The notes below the pieces were generated by a model that saw only the letters and a program-made list of their open reading frames with translations, was not told where the DNA came from and searched no databases. Positions 26,101-39,945 of a stretch of DNA of 64,000 nt are shown here, piece after piece (position 1 is the stretch's first letter; each line of letters opens with the position of its first letter). Made by a program: the position numbers and the translations under genes. The stretch is taken from positions 13,511,001 to 13,575,000 of the forward strand of contig NC_090703.1 of the NCBI RefSeq assembly GCF_040954835.1. The letters run 5' to 3'. The DNA is from Lepisosteus oculatus. Its lineage: Eukaryota > Chordata > Actinopteri > Semionotiformes > Lepisosteidae.

Positions 26101-28876
26101 CAAAGCTGGCTGGTCGGAGGAGTTGGCCTGCATTTTCTAATTCAGCCCTGTGCGAGACCATGGATATCATACCTCATAGCTAAGATGAAAAACATACTTT
26201 GGTTGTTCTAAACGGGGTTGGCATAACACAAATACTTGGCGAGTTTAAAAAAAAGAGTTGTGTGAATGTCAGAGTGGGCAGTATGAAACCTTCTCCAACT
26301 TCAGTAAATAGATACATGCCTTCTTTGCCTTACAATCCAATGTCAGTTATGACTGGTCTATAATTTTATTATTTGCACTCCGTTTATGTTCTTGTATCTC
26401 TGTTGCTGAATGCAAACATGGTAGATTACAACTGGAGTTCATTTGCTGGCTTTGTTCACAGCTGTGCTGCACAAGGAGAGACAGTAAGTTTTACTTTTGG
26501 GAAGCTAGTTTTTTTTTTTCCAAAGGAAAGCTTACTTTCCCCTCTGCTTTTATTCCCCTTTGCAGATTGTTCACTTTAACTGCACCCACTAACCCACATT
26601 TGGAGCACTTGTACTGTGATGTTTGTGAATGAAGGGGATAGGTCAACAGTAGGTGGGTAGAAAAGTAAGATCAGGACACTTTGCATTCGGTTCAAATTTA
26701 AATTTGTTCTTATTCCTATACATCCTGACATGCTCTTGTGATCTCAGTAGAATTACATTCACCAAGGTTTCTTCTAACATTGCAATGTTTACATTTTTCA
26801 TTTTACTTAGAACATTTAAGTTTTGTAGCCAACTAAGGAAAGTTCAGAAGGCCAAATAAGAAAAAAAAGACAGCTCAACCATCGAGCACTTTTTTTTCCC
26901 CTGTATTTGTATGGACAAAGCATCCATTATCATTAAAGGCAGCTTGTTTATAGTCAGCAATGGAAACTAGTCAGATTGCCTTTAAGTCTGGACTAATTGG
27001 GCCTGGCACCAAGAATTTCACAGAGGTGGGGAGCACTTTGTGGTATGTGAGGGGGCTTGTCTACATTCCACATATCAGATAAATGCATGCCTATTGAATG
27101 CCCATATATACTAATATAATGGGAAATTTACATCATTAGTTCAACATCCAATAGTATCCAAGAAATTTCAGTACTGGATAAATAACACATTGATGGCAAG
27201 ACTTTAATGGAAAATATATTCAATTAATAAGCATTCCATGAAGACAATGTCCTCAGTAAAGAGTCAGTCTTTGCTTTTGATTTACATGTTTTATTACTAT
27301 TGTTTTTCCACTTGCCACAGAATGTCCTAGTCAAATGCATCTCGGAGGCCAGCTGTGTGAGGCGCACATTGTGGTTGTGGAGCATTGTCATTCTCTGTTT
27401 TTTCATACATAGCCCAAAAGTTAAAGCTGATCACAGAACTGTCTTCATTTTCAGGACAAACTGGGTAGTCTGCATCTAATCTTCGTGTCATTTCATCTGC
27501 TTCTGAAGACACAAATGCTCAGCTCAATTTTCTGATTTGTATACCTCCTTGTTAATTTAAAGGCTGATGTTGGGCAAAATTGAGTAAATTTGGGCTACTG
27601 GGCTCAGCAGCCTGTAGTGCAGCAATACAGTTTTTATTAAAACAAGCTCAGAGTTTAAAGACAGCATTGTGATCACCACAGTACGTTCTCAAGTTCACAT
27701 TCAGCCCTTCGTACATTTCTTTCATTCCGAACAGCCATGCAGTGTGTGTGTCCATTCCTTAATGCACATTTAAGCCTTTAAACTGATTTCAAGGGCATGC
27801 TTCCAATCACAATATCCAGTAACCGTAAAGGCAAAATCAGGGTTACATGTTATAGATCCAGGTTTTCTGAATGGGGAAAAAAAGAATCAAGCTTAAGGGC
27901 GTACTCTAATCATTCTGTTACACCATGCTGGATTAAACAATCTTTTTTTTACTAAGTGACAGAAACATCTTCAGGCCTGGCTGAGCTAGGTTGCCTTTAT
28001 CTTAATCATCCAGACTGGTTGTACAGTAGCTACAGTGGCCTGACAGTTGTTAGGTGAGAGCATTTCATTTAGAATTTGTTTCCATATAATTTATCTCTAT
28101 TGGAGATTAATTGGAATAGGCTTGTTCATATTTAAACACTTCCTGATTTCCATTATTCTAGATGTAGATGATGAGGGATCATATCCCATTTGTATTGACT
28201 GGACTGCACAAACCCTGCTCCCTGCTCCACTTTCTCCAGGTGTTGATGTAAGAGAACATTGTAGGAACCTGAAGGAGGTTACTCAGCTGTAGGTATTCTG
28301 GGAATTGCACAATTATTGAAGCATTCACCTTCTACATGTACAATCTTGACTGAAATGCCCTGAACAAGCTCCAATTTAATTGGCATAATTAAAGTTTATC
28401 AAGGCTGAGAAGAATGACATGGTGTGCTTAGCAGGTTGGTCTTGGATAGGTATTTCCCTCCTGGATTCTCTTAGGTGGCATCAGTGCTGGGGCAAGTTCT
28501 GCTTAGAAGCATTAGTTAAGTGGCAGCTAACACTACACAGGAATAACTGATTTCTGATGCTTAGTTTGAGCACCATTCCTTGATTTCCTCGCATGCATAT
28601 CTGAAAACATACAAGCATTGCTGTCAGTACAAGTACATTTCCAAACATGTACAGTTAAAACTGAAAATATCTATTTCAAAAGATGTGAAAGTTACAAGTA
28701 TTGTATTTTTGCTGTTAATTTGTTTCTGTGAAGGTGTTGTGTTTCAGCTTTTTCTTCTGATAGCTAGTTATTAGCCTTTTTTGTTTTTTTTTTACTATTT
28801 GTGGCCAATGAATGTAACAGGGTTTATCCATATTTCTTAGTTCACTAAAGCTGTCCGCAAAGCACTACCATGTTTA

Positions 28877-28882
28877 AATAAA
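28877..28882 (+). terminator. Polyadenylation signal, likely GPR137C distal
   Basis: AATAAA followed about 20-25 nt later by a strong GT-rich element (gggtgtgtgtctcttt). This is the canonical arrangement of a vertebrate cleavage site. It is the last good plus-strand signal before the convergent gene ERO1A. Confidence 0.55.
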
Positions 28883-28909
28883 GTTTTATTGCACTGTTTT
28901 AAAAGGGTG

Positions 28910-30320
28910 TGTGTCTCTTTGGACAATACATGATGAGTTTAGGAAATTGCTTCAAGGGACTGGGAGTTATAGATAAAATGAGCTGCTGCTTTCCTTCAGT
29001 GGATCAGACATGCTTAATATGTAAATCAGGTAGTAAAAGGAGTACTTGCAGTTTCATTACCTAAACAACTATGGAGATACAATGGGGCATAATGTGTCCT
29101 TTCAATTTCAAGTCAAAAAGCAAGCACCGACTTTTGAAACTGATTTGGTATCCCAAAGGTTCAGCAAGCTCTTAGCTATATTAGGACTGTGATGGAGAGG
29201 CCTGCCAAGTGACTGAACACTTAAAGACTGACAGTAGTTCATACTGTTGAAGGTGGATTCCTGTCAGTTGTAGACTGACTGCAATTCTCCAAGGGATAGT
29301 AAATTGACTGAGCACTGCCTGGCATCAGGTTGAATTAGGCAGCCAGGGCTGTCTGCCCTCTGTGGCCTGCTAAAACCTTGCCAGCGTGAAGTGCTGTCTT
29401 TGAGGGATGCACCTCTCCTCCACTCAGTCACTCATGGGTCTACCCTTCACCTCATAGGGTTTATAGCTGCAAGACCAGATCAATTGCAAGACGAATTGGC
29501 TGTTCCCCAGGGGGAGTGCAATGTAGCCTTTCTGACTTAAAATACTGAAAGCAGAAGCCATGTCTGTTTTTTATCAGCACTGTTTGAGTTAAAACTCTCA
29601 AATACCAAATCTCCTCCACTACAAAAAAAGTCTTGTTTGTCAGATTAAATTGCAATTCTGTTTCTTGGCTGACCTTTAGCTCCAATTGAGCTTCTAGAAC
29701 TTGAATCGTATTGAATTTAGACCCCCCCCGCCCCCCAACAGTTCACAGTGAGCATTGAGGACTCTTTATAACAATTACTAAGACCTATTTCAGATCAGCA
29801 TAGCAACTGTAGTTTATGAAAATGTGAAGCTGCTCCTTAAATTGAGGCACACTGTGAATTTACAGAATGAACATCTTACTCTTTGAAATAGAAATTCCTG
29901 CTTCAGATTTGATATGGATTTCTACTCAAAATTAGCCAAATAAAATTTCATGGTAGAAAAACATGAAAGGGCATCTACAAAAGAAAGGAGGATAAAGCAG
30001 ATGTCAAAATAGTCTCTGTATTTTCCTCTAAGTACATCTACAATTACAGATCTAGAAATACCCTAGCCTTAGGCAGCTGCCATGGTGCAGCTTCAACATA
30101 AAACAGTTTGATTTAAATTTATAGATTTACATTCTAGGTCAATGTTCTATTACTGCATTTTTATATTTCACTGAACTGAAGATGGTAAAATACTAAACTA
30201 TCACAACTGTTAATCTGCTTAAGAAAATATATAAACCATTGTAAAGAAACTATCCAATATAAATATAAAAAGCAAACATCTTTGGCCACAACTATTTTCG
30301 CCCCTCAAAGAAACAGAATG
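28910..30320. other. Intergenic region between convergent GPR137C and ERO1A
   Basis: About 1.4 kb between the two inferred transcript ends. It has a C-run at 29722-29740. No gene or clear repeat recognised. Confidence 0.6.
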
Positions 30321-30339
30321 CATAGATTTCAAACTTTAG

Positions 30340-30345
30340 TTTATT
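30340..30345 (-). terminator. Polyadenylation signal, likely ERO1A
   Basis: AATAAA on the minus strand (tttatt on plus), about 840 nt beyond the ERO1A stop codon. No closer minus-strand AATAAA with a better context was noticed. Use of this site is inference. Confidence 0.45.
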
Positions 30346-31181
30346 TCTTGATACAAAACTTAAAACTGATCATATATGGGCATCCTTGGCCCTTTTCTGA
30401 GAATCTCCAATAAATAAAACAATTATAGAATGCAGTAATTTCTCTCTTCTTTGTACAGGACAATTGGCAACTTGCATAATATAAATCAGCATAATGGTCA
30501 CAATATCTATAGGCTCATAGTTTCCAGTGTGAAATACAGTCAATACATGCAAGCATGAAGAAAATACAGCATTCCAAAATCCGTAAATCATCTGACAGGC
30601 TTAATGACCAAATAGCATGAATCACATTTACAGAGATAGTTCTGCATTCAGTAGATCACTTAACTGTACCCCTACTCCTATTTGAAAGGGGAAATAGGCT
30701 ATTTCACAATACAAATATAAAGCCTAGCATGTTAAGATACAAGTCACGGTGCCCTCTTTACATCTTCCCTGAATAAAATTAGTGCAAACGAAATCCACAA
30801 CTCGTCCATTTACAAATACATCTCATTGCCCCACTTAATTTTTTGTGTTGAATTGGTTTTTTTTTTAAATCCATACCTGTCACTAACAACCAAGGGCAGA
30901 GCACACAGAGCAGGGAAAAATCTTTTCCCACAGTGGGAAAACAAATACCAAAATAAACTCAGGGTTTCCCTTCGCAAAAAAAAAAAGACATCAGAGGAAA
31001 TAAAAATTACAACATGCAGCTCATGCTCCTTACTCGTGGGAATTAAGTCTCTTCAGTCGCACAGAAGGCTTCAATAAGTGAAGTGCTGAGATTCTCTTAA
31101 ATCGCTCCCAAAATTTAGTTGCACTTGGACAGGTTTCATTTCTAGGAGTGTCTCATCACAGATGTACCAATTATTCTGTTT

Positions 31182-34100
31182 TTACTTGATCTTCGACAAT
31201 AGCTTTCGGAAGGTCTCTAGTTCCTTGATGCTTGTGGAAATTCTAGAGAAGAAAAATTGAACCAATGAAAAAATTGTAAACATTAAAAATCACCACGTTG
31301 TTTTTAAAACAGTGAGACTGCCACCTCCTGGTTCACAGAATCCAATAAAAGACAGATGTGATGTGCTAGAAAATAATGGATATTTAAATGGCAAATAAAA
31401 TGTATAAGTGATGTATACTGTATTACATAACCCCTAAAAAATGGCTGCCATAAAATTGCACATTTATAATCGCTCTGAGAGATGTTCCAAGGGTGAGTTC
31501 AGACGTTTAATTTATCTTCAGCTTTTGGTATCAATGTAGTTTATGCTGTTAAAATCCTTTAGAGTGCATTCACTCTACTTCATTTAAATTTAATATTTAG
31601 AAATTCCTTGTTTTCATGCTCTACTATACTATAGCTTCATTAATCATAGTAGCCAGGTAAATGGACAGTCATACAGTACCTGCCAAAGGCATTAAACAGA
31701 GCAACAATCTCCTGACGTGTCAGCTGGAAGCCAAGTCTTAAGTGACCAGACTCAGGCAGAGCCTGAATTTGCTTCTCAGAGAAAAGGATCTTCAATGCTG
31801 TGCCCAAGCCCTGGGTCTACAACAAGACAACACCCTGAATAGCACTACTGCACCACCATGACAGCATGCATTGCACAAAAACACATTAAAATTGTAAAGC
31901 ACCACATATGACAAACTACAAAAATGCAGCACTACAGACATATGTCATTCTAATAAAGTATTTTGGGAACAGAAGCTAGCAAACCTTTAAATGAGTTCTA
32001 ACTGATAGAGGCGTTGAAAAGTTAACATGATTGCTCATGCTGTTGAACATACTGCGCGTGATAATTTACAAAAAGACTGGATTAGAAGAACAATATTCAG
32101 ACTAAGCAAGACTAAATATTTGCTTTAGCAACAGGTTCTACAAGATAACCTAGCCTTTCTAGGGAAACTGAATACATTCAAAGTGAGATGATAAAACTCA
32201 TGGATTACAGTTCTCTCTCTCCTCATCATCACCCACTTTCTGTTCATTATCTAAGCAAAATGGTTGGTACTGTACACCTGAACAGTGGGTTTCAGAAGAG
32301 TAATTAAGCACATTCATTTATGACAGAGAGGCTTAGGCAAAAGAGCAAAGTTAGATCTCACTCAATACGTACAGTACCTGTAGTTTCCCCCAAAGCCTGC
32401 ACTTGAAGCAGCCAACACAGTCCATGATTCGGGAAATGTTGCGAAAATGCAGTTTGAAATCCTCCTGCCAACAGTGAGGCGAGAGTTTTAGGAAAAACTA
32501 AGGCTACAGTCACTCCTGAACATCAGTGGAATGTGGGAACAGACTACACACCGGTTCTTGTATTGCATTCTTACCTTCAGCTTTGTGGCTTCCTCTCTAT
32601 CTCCAGCAAACAGCGAGTTCTCATCGAAGTGCAAAGGAAAAGAACTGCACAGAGCAGATGAAAATCGGTCAGATACTGTATGCCTCACGTAAAAAATGTA
32701 AAGTGCAGCTCTTCAATTTAACATGCAAGCCAACCATGAAAATCTTCAATATCATGAATATCTTCAATCTGCAGGAAAACAACTGGGACCTGAACAGACA
32801 TTGATCAAACAGGGGTTATATACTGTATATAATATAACCAGCATAGAGCAATTCCATTCTGAACAGTAGAACAAAAATGGTTTGGGCTGTTAACCCATTC
32901 CTTCGCAGACAGCACATGCTCAAACCTCTTCGTATGCAGTAGCGCTTTAGTTTTTTTCAGGAAACTGACACGTCTGCACATGGGGATGAATTTGAGTCTT
33001 GTTCTTCCAGTGAACTCACTCGGCCAGCTGAAGAAGCTCTAACAGCAGGTCCTTGGCGCGCTGGTCCTGGGCAGACTGGCCAGTGTACAGCTGGAAGGAG
33101 CGGCGCTCGAAAAACGGCAGGACCTTGGAGAGCGCCCGCAGCTCGATCAGGTAGAGGAAGTAGAGGTTGCGCAGGCGCTTGGGTCCTTCACTCTTGGTCA
33201 GCTCTGCGTCAAAGCGCTGCTGAAACTCTGTGATGTTATGACCCCATTTCTTGTCATACCAATTATCTGAGCACAACAGAAGAGACAGAGAATGGTTCGC
33301 ACACAGATTATTAAATAATACGGTTTCTGACTATCTTAATTTAAACTTTGCAACCCCAAAAAGGACACACTACCAGAAACCATGTGGCTAAACTGGCAAA
33401 TGGTGTCCTTTTCATCACTATGGAAACAGCTTTGGTGACATTCAATGGAGAAAATACAGACTTCTGAGGTGTTTAAAACAACCAGACAACAATTAATTTT
33501 GTATTTTAAAAATAATACAAATTTGAATGAATGATAAAAACTTTCTAAAAAACAATTGATAGGTTAATAAATTTGCATTAGTCCCCTAATGGTGAAGATA
33601 TGGATATTGACCAGTATGGTTACAAATCCCTATACTGAATATTGAGACCAAATGTGTCAGATCTTGTTTAGGTTTCGAGTGTTACCTTTGCAGAAAGACA
33701 AGGATCAACTTCCCATGTTACTCACCGTCCAGGAGGTACCTAGCACTGAGGTGGATGTTGATACTGGCATGAAGCCCAGATATCAGCCTGAAGAAGGCTC
33801 TCTTCTCTACACACAGACCTGTAAAAACAAATTTGAAGAGTTCAGCCTCTACTAAATATAATCATGTTCCAGAGTCTGAAAAGCAAATTTAGAAGAAAAC
33901 ACCAAATTTTCAAGGGCATTCTAGGGGGGATTTTGTGCAATATTTCCTTAAGAGATCTATTGTTTAATATATGTGGTAATTAGAAAAAGTGATGTTCACT
34001 ATACATGTAAATTATTCATGTGTTGGTAATTTTTTCAAAAATTGGCATGTAATTTGGAAAACTTTTTGTCCATTCCCAATTTGCTAACAATACGTATGTT

Positions 34101-37100
34101 GAGTGAGTGACGACAGTGACTTTTAACCCTAGTCCTAGGGAACCCATCACTTCTGGTTTTCATTCCAAACAAGCTCTTGGTCAATGAGGCTAACTGTTCT
34201 GGAGCAAATTAAGACCACTTTTCAGCTCATCACAACCTGAATAAGGGTTATTAAAATAGTATCGACTATGAAATAGTTTCTGGGTTTCACACCTTGATGA
34301 GGGCAATTGTTTGGAATCCAAGGTACTGGACTGCTGCAGAACTTTTTTAGGGGAAGAGTTTGATAGTGTCTATAAATTATTAAATCGGGTCACCTAAAAC
34401 TGTTTAGAGCAATATAGACTCCGCTTAAGCAAGACGAGGAGTGAATGGATGGAACTGTATGCTTTATTTCACAATAACAGAACTGCTACAGAGTGTTTCT
34501 GGAACTCAATCGAATGAGACTCAGATTAATAGTAAAACTGTAACAAGAAAATGGAAGAGAAAGGTGTACTGAGAACCAGGTGTGAGAAATGAGTCATAAG
34601 CCTGCATGCCTGTCAACTAGTTTCACAGTAAATTCATTTACTTTCACTGTAAACGATTAAATTGATAAGATCTCAACCTTTCACTAAATTGTCCTTTAGT
34701 TTTTCCTTCCACCCAATCTCACAATTATAGAAGTGTTGTTTAGGTGTTCCAGAAGTAACTGTACTTTTAGTGACTATTTTGAGTAATCAAAGTTAAAATC
34801 CTTAAGAAAAATCATATCTAAGAATAGAATTAACTTCATTGTTTAATTGGCTACTGATTTGGGAATAAAAACCACTCTGCCTTCCAGGAACTGAATCTGA
34901 GGCAACTTCTACTTTAGACTATCCAATTGTAGGAAGAAAGCAAACATTAATATTTTTAGACAAATGTATCAATTTTTCTTTATTCCTACCTTCCAGCCAT
35001 CTGTAAAATGTTTTTCCTGCAAAAGAGCAGTTGTTGGGAAGTTAGAGGAAAAAAAAATCTAAAAACTGTAATTTGTGTATTTTATCACATTGCAGGCATG
35101 CATTAATGTTACATCTGCTTACAAAAGGTCCCAATTTACTTCCTCCTGCATTGAAAATCCCTTTTTAATCTTCATCTAATCTTTCGTAGAAGACTTCCAA
35201 AGGTTGCTATATTAAGAAGCATTACAAAGTACTGTATGAACAAAATGAGATGTCTTACCTTCATCTTCTCCTGTAGGAGAGGAAAAGATAAAATGAATTC
35301 ATAAAAATGTGTAAAAAGGAATTAAACCCTGCTAGTTAACACTTTAGTTCTTGATTAGCCACTGCACAGAGGTCAATACATGCACATAAAATACACATTA
35401 TAAAAAGGAAATAAAGGATTTCTGTTCTACTCTAAATTAGTCTATAAACTTATATAATACTCTACAAAAGAGAAAGTGTACACATTCTGCTGCAATTAAA
35501 ATATATACTAGTATCTTACCTCTATAGGATGTCAAAGGATTTAGTGGTCTCTTCACAGTACAGGGTCTGAAACGTTCACATGAAGATGTTTACTTTATAT
35601 GAAGTTTGCTCTTACCACCAGACAGATCACATCTATTTATCTAAATTAGAAAACAGACATTCACAGTTATTTCTGAATGCTGGAAATAGTCTTTAACATA
35701 CAGTACTGCATCAAATTAATCTGCCACGCCTCTTTCTTGGCACAGAATGGCCAGCAGGCACAGATTTTAATTTAATAGGCAACTCAGGACTCAAATCATC
35801 ATGACTCAAGAGAATGTTTTAAGGACTTGTTTACAAGGCTGCTACATTCTAACCTAAAAACCCATAAACCAATCTGAGGACATTACTTGAAGCAGTTCTC
35901 CTCGTAGATGCTGTTCCAGATCTGCCAGGCCTCGGGCCCTTTGTAGCCAGTGAAGCGCTCAGGATTAAGCAGCAGATCCACATATTGGGAGTCTGGAGAC
36001 TCTTCATCTGGGAAAGAAGGGCAAAGGGGATAGGAGAGGGGGGTAGGAACCTGGGACAGCACCATGGCACTTTACTTTGGAGGGGTGGGATGGTGGCATT
36101 CTAGTTCTTTATTTCACAGTCTTTTCTTAAGCATCTTCTTCAGCTCTCTCGTTGCTTGTGTTGACAAAAAACGCCTTCTTCTAAGGTTAGTCAATGCAAA
36201 TGCTGACTCATGACTGTCAATAAATGATTTTGGTCATATGTATGTAATAAAATTGAGTGTGGCAATACAATTACACTCCTAATATTAATTAAAAAATGAA
36301 TGTTGTCTTTTCTGCCTTTAGGAACCAAGACTCAATACATCGATTTCACTTTCAAAGCTTTTAAAGTCACTACAAACAGTAAAACCTGTCTCATAGGCAT
36401 GTAAATATAACTAGATACAACAGCTTGTCTCAGTCTCCTACTGTAATGTATCTAGATACAATCTAACTTATGCAATCCATTTGACAAGAGAATCAAACAG
36501 CTTAGAATAATGATGATCTCTAAAACATTGGAGGTAACTAAATTTGTCAGAAGGACCCCTGAAAACAGTTTTCCCAAATTAAATAGCAAAATATAGTAAA
36601 CTGTCCATGTAGATCATCTAATGCTGATATTGTTTTACACACTGCTAGACCTAGGGCAAAATGTTCACTTTGTGGGTAAAGCCTGAATAGTGTACAGTAT
36701 GAGCTTCCCATTGGACCATAGATCCCACCCCAAAGACCAGTGCTTTTGAGGGGTGCGGCTGAAGGCAGCTGTACCTCTCCACAAAAGCATTTCCATTTGT
36801 CGACAAATTACTCAAGCAGGGAGATGTGAAATTTCCCTGAAGCAGAAAACGAAGGGGCAGTTCCACAGTCCTACCATCAGATTCACAAAAGCGGTCAGCC
36901 TCATCATCATGTCTGCTCCACTCCAGAAGAACCTGACGGGTCTCCTCACTAGAAGACGCACAACAGGGCAATTAAAAGGCGGACAGCTCTTCCAAAGAGT
37001 CTCAAACCATTTCACAACTGCTTTATTATTGATTTTTATTAATGCCGAATAGTTCTACTGCATGCAGCGCAAACAAGGTGCTCGGGCAACACACTTGTAA

Positions 37101-39665
37101 CTTCAAATACTTAAAAATGTACCCTTCATCCCATGGAGTTTGTACAAATGGCTGAAAAGCCTTACCTGAGAGAGCTGTCCACAGCCCCCAGCTGCTCAAG
37201 CTTCTCGCACTCCTCCAACTCCCTGCTGGCATCTTCAGTGTACTGTAGGATAATGTACAGAGAATACACCTTCAGTGCTTCGGAAGGCACACAATTAGAA
37301 GGAGCATAAAGAACGGGCAACACATCCTTCATGTACAGGATGCTTATAAAATCATTTGACCTATTCAGACAACTGTTTTCTACAAGCTGCACCACAGAGC
37401 AATGATATGTGTTCCACTTACTAAGGGAATATTGAAGAATATCGCAGGCATCCATCTGAAGCCTTGTAGTGCATTCTTATGTACAGCAATATCAGAGTCT
37501 GTTCACCTAGCGCCCTCTGGTGTGCACAGACCTCTTTGCAAGCATATTCCCTCTGGTTCAATTTTCATATGTACCAGATTGCATTGCTCCACAGGATGTA
37601 CCTTTTACAATGCAGTTGCAAGAAAAGCCCAAGTCATTTTATAAAATCCCCATATACTGATGTATGTAAAGTACAATGCCACCATCAGATCTTTGCTTGA
37701 AAGAATCTCTATTAGGCAAACACGAGAACCACACTGGGTAACTATTACTGAAGCAGGATGTAAGAAGCGTGTAAGCAAGCACTGAATTTCCTCACACTGC
37801 TGCCCGGGACTCAAAACATTACTGCTTTTCCGACTGCACTTCTGGTTTAAGCCTTACAGCAACCACAGAGAATGCCAAAAATAACACAAACACTGCTTTA
37901 AAAGATATATACTGTACCTTATAACTAGCTGACTTCAATCCATCTGGTACTTCATTCTGCAAAAAAACACTATTAATAAACCTGATCTTGATTTATTTTT
38001 CTAAAGAAAATTATTTAAGGTATAAAAATGATCCTTAAATCAGTTTAGTTGAAACAACCTCTTTAAAATGTACTAAAAATGAACAAAATAGGAAAATTAG
38101 CACTCTGCTTCAATCTCACTTTCTTCTTTTACAATCACGTTTGTCATGTAGATTAATTTTAAATTTCAACAAAGTCTGAAGTCAAATCACTCCACACCTT
38201 TTTTTGAAAAAAAAGCTTTCTTCATCATTTCATCATTATATGATCAACATGAAAGACGTTGCCATTTCAATTATTAAATTATTTAATGTTAATGAATTGA
38301 AATGAAATAAAAATGAAAAATAAATTAAAATGAATACTTCTCTGCCTTGTGTATTAAGTCACAAAATATATGTAAATACTGTTTTTAAATTAAAAAATTC
38401 ATTGAAAGGACAAATGACACACTCACAGTAGGTAATTCCATACAGGATGGTCAGCATGTGGTTAATTTCAAAGTAAAGATTTAAGTGCCTTTTTACAACT
38501 GGGATAAAAGTCCATAGCATTAATCACTTGCATATAGCAAGATCTAACCAGCAGACCCTTTTAAGTGTACTCACTGGTTTACAAGGCTTGACAGCACAGT
38601 CCCTCAGTCCACAGTGGCTGCTATCAGTCCAGAAAGGACAAGGCTTGTTCAGATTGACCTTAGAGAGTAACAGCAGGGCAAGAATCAAGCACACTTCAGA
38701 TCATTAGCTCAGTGAGGAAAGATGTAAAACCACAACTTTTGAAATTTTAGTGTTGATTTTTAAAAATGAAATATGCATTGTACTGCTCTCTGAAACAATT
38801 ATCATAGATTAACAGGCTACAATTTAATTTTACCTTATAAAACCTGAAATAATCCATCTTCAGGAGTTCCTGCAGCTTTGGGAACAGATGGTTGTTGTTG
38901 AAGGTATCTATGGTTTCCACATCACACGTGCAGTCATCCAGGTGTCCTGTTACCTTCAAAGTTAGGAACACAGTGTACATTCAGCTTTACAGACTAAACC
39001 GTATTAATTCCCTCACTCCTACCATTAGGATTTGGTAGGAACGCCTTCAAAAAACAAAAAACAAGAGTTTAAACACTGCAGCATTATTAATGCAATCTGT
39101 AAAGGGCAGCTTCCTCACACCCTCAGCAAATATTTCCATATTTGTTAAATAAAGTACTTTTTCTGCAAACACTTGTAGGGTGGATTGAATTTCTAGTTTA
39201 AAGTGCTTTTAGATGTTTAGGGCATCCGTGAAAAAGCACCTGAAAAACATTTAACGTGCCCACAATATCAACGATAACATTCAACGAAGCAACAAACGCA
39301 GTCGTATAAAGCATCTCTGTACTAAGATTACTTAAGTATAAAGAAATAAACACTTTCTTCTAGAAACTGGATACTAGGTTGATGTTTAACTACAGAAACA
39401 TATAACACTTATGAAAAAGCAAATAGCCTGTATGTTTGGAGGACTGCAAATCATTGAGTAAAATGCACCCATACGCCGTACTGTATTTTTTTTCTTTGCG
39501 GTATGTTTAAATATATTAATATATACAGAAATGCATAACTAATAATTGCCTTACCTGACAGAAACACCTGTGCTCGGCGGAACCCGGGTAAAAGTCCTGT
39601 GACGTATGGAGACAGAGCAGGGACCCCAATAATACAAACAGCTTTAATTTAAATCTCATCGTCAT
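31182..39665 (-). CDS. ERO1A: ERO1A, ER oxidoreductin 1 alpha
   Basis: Sixteen coding exons in transcription order: 39665-39555, 38953-38834, 38658-38575, 37956-37918, 37242-37166, 36948-36875, 36007-35887, 35566-35520, 35270-35259, 35016-34990, 33818-33726, 33266-33020, 32644-32575, 32464-32378, 31816-31680, 31242-31182. They total 1407 nt, 468 aa, the same length as the human protein. ERO1A is an FAD sulfhydryl oxidase of the ER lumen that reoxidises protein disulfide isomerase and reduces O2 to H2O2. Visible features: signal peptide (about 1-23); [17 protein letters not shown] near the N-terminus; shuttle Cys93/Cys98 and regulatory Cys103 and Cys130; active-site Cys390, Cys393 and Cys396 in MDCVGCFKC; and glycosylation sequons N279-I-T and N383-I-S. 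The C-terminus is KIK with no KDEL, as usual for ERO1. Two ATGs lie close together (residues 1 and 3). ERO1A is preferred over ERO1B on synteny and sequence. Confidence 0.96.
33819..34989. other. ERO1A intron 10
   Basis: About 1.2 kb. Around 34115-34260 there is an old dispersed repeat-like segment (aaccctagtcctagggaacc, then ggttttcattccaa) of a type also glimpsed at 49165 and 10995. No gene seen. Confidence 0.6.
34990..35270 (-). other. ERO1A: ERO1A microexons (12 nt and 27 nt)
   Basis: Exon 9 (35259-35270) is 12 nt and exon 10 (34990-35016) is 27 nt. Both have AG before and GT after on the minus strand and keep phase. Together they encode the acidic linker GEDEG followed by KTFYRWLEG, which aligns with the mammalian segment ending FYSWLEG. 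Skipping either would keep frame, since both are multiples of three. Confidence 0.8.
36008..36874. other. ERO1A intron 6
   Basis: About 870 nt between exons 36875-36948 and 35887-36007. No feature recognised. Confidence 0.75.
37243..37917. other. ERO1A intron 4
   Basis: About 675 nt, containing the CTCF-like site at 37508-37526. Otherwise nothing recognised. The other ERO1A introns over 300 nt (31243-31679, 31817-32377, 32645-33019, 33267-33725, 35567-35886, 37957-38574, 38954-39554) also hold nothing I can identify. Confidence 0.7.
37508..37526 (+). promoter_or_regulatory. CTCF-like motif in ERO1A intron
   Basis: The sequence tagcgccctctggtgtgca matches the reverse form of the CTCF core (TAGCGCCCCCTGGTGGCCA) with a few differences. 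Motif only; occupancy cannot be known from sequence. Confidence 0.35.
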
Positions 39666-39945
39666 CTTAAACTCTGTTGTCCTGGTCCTCGCAGAAAATA
39701 TAGTCCAATAGTGCTTCGCTACCGACTTCGTGTCGTATTACCTCAAACTCTAGTGGTGAACCAGTTTAAATCAGAGTGATCCAACCTTCCCCAGCTCGAC
39801 AAGTTAACTTTGCAGTGAACGTGTAGCATATGGGCGTTACTGCCCCTACAATTCCCAATAAAAAGTCAATTTGCGCTTGTTCTACTACTGATGAAGCCAC
39901 GACATCAGAAACAAGCCCAGTTACTTCCTATTGCCTCATACTGGG

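Larger units (their letters stand above)
21556..28900 (+). other. Probable long 3' UTR of GPR137C
   Basis: After the TAG at 21553-21555 there is no further supported gene on the plus strand until the polyadenylation signal at 28877. Several short open frames occur (for example 22273-22641, 122 codons, basic) but none shows a domain or codon pattern to support it. An earlier AATAAA at 24642 could end a shorter transcript. The UTR extent is inference. Confidence 0.4.

Noticed and set aside
39705-39723. ER-stress element (CCAAT-N9-CCACG) upstream of ERO1A
   Set aside because: CCAAT is present, but the second half reads CTACC, too far from CCACG to support the call.
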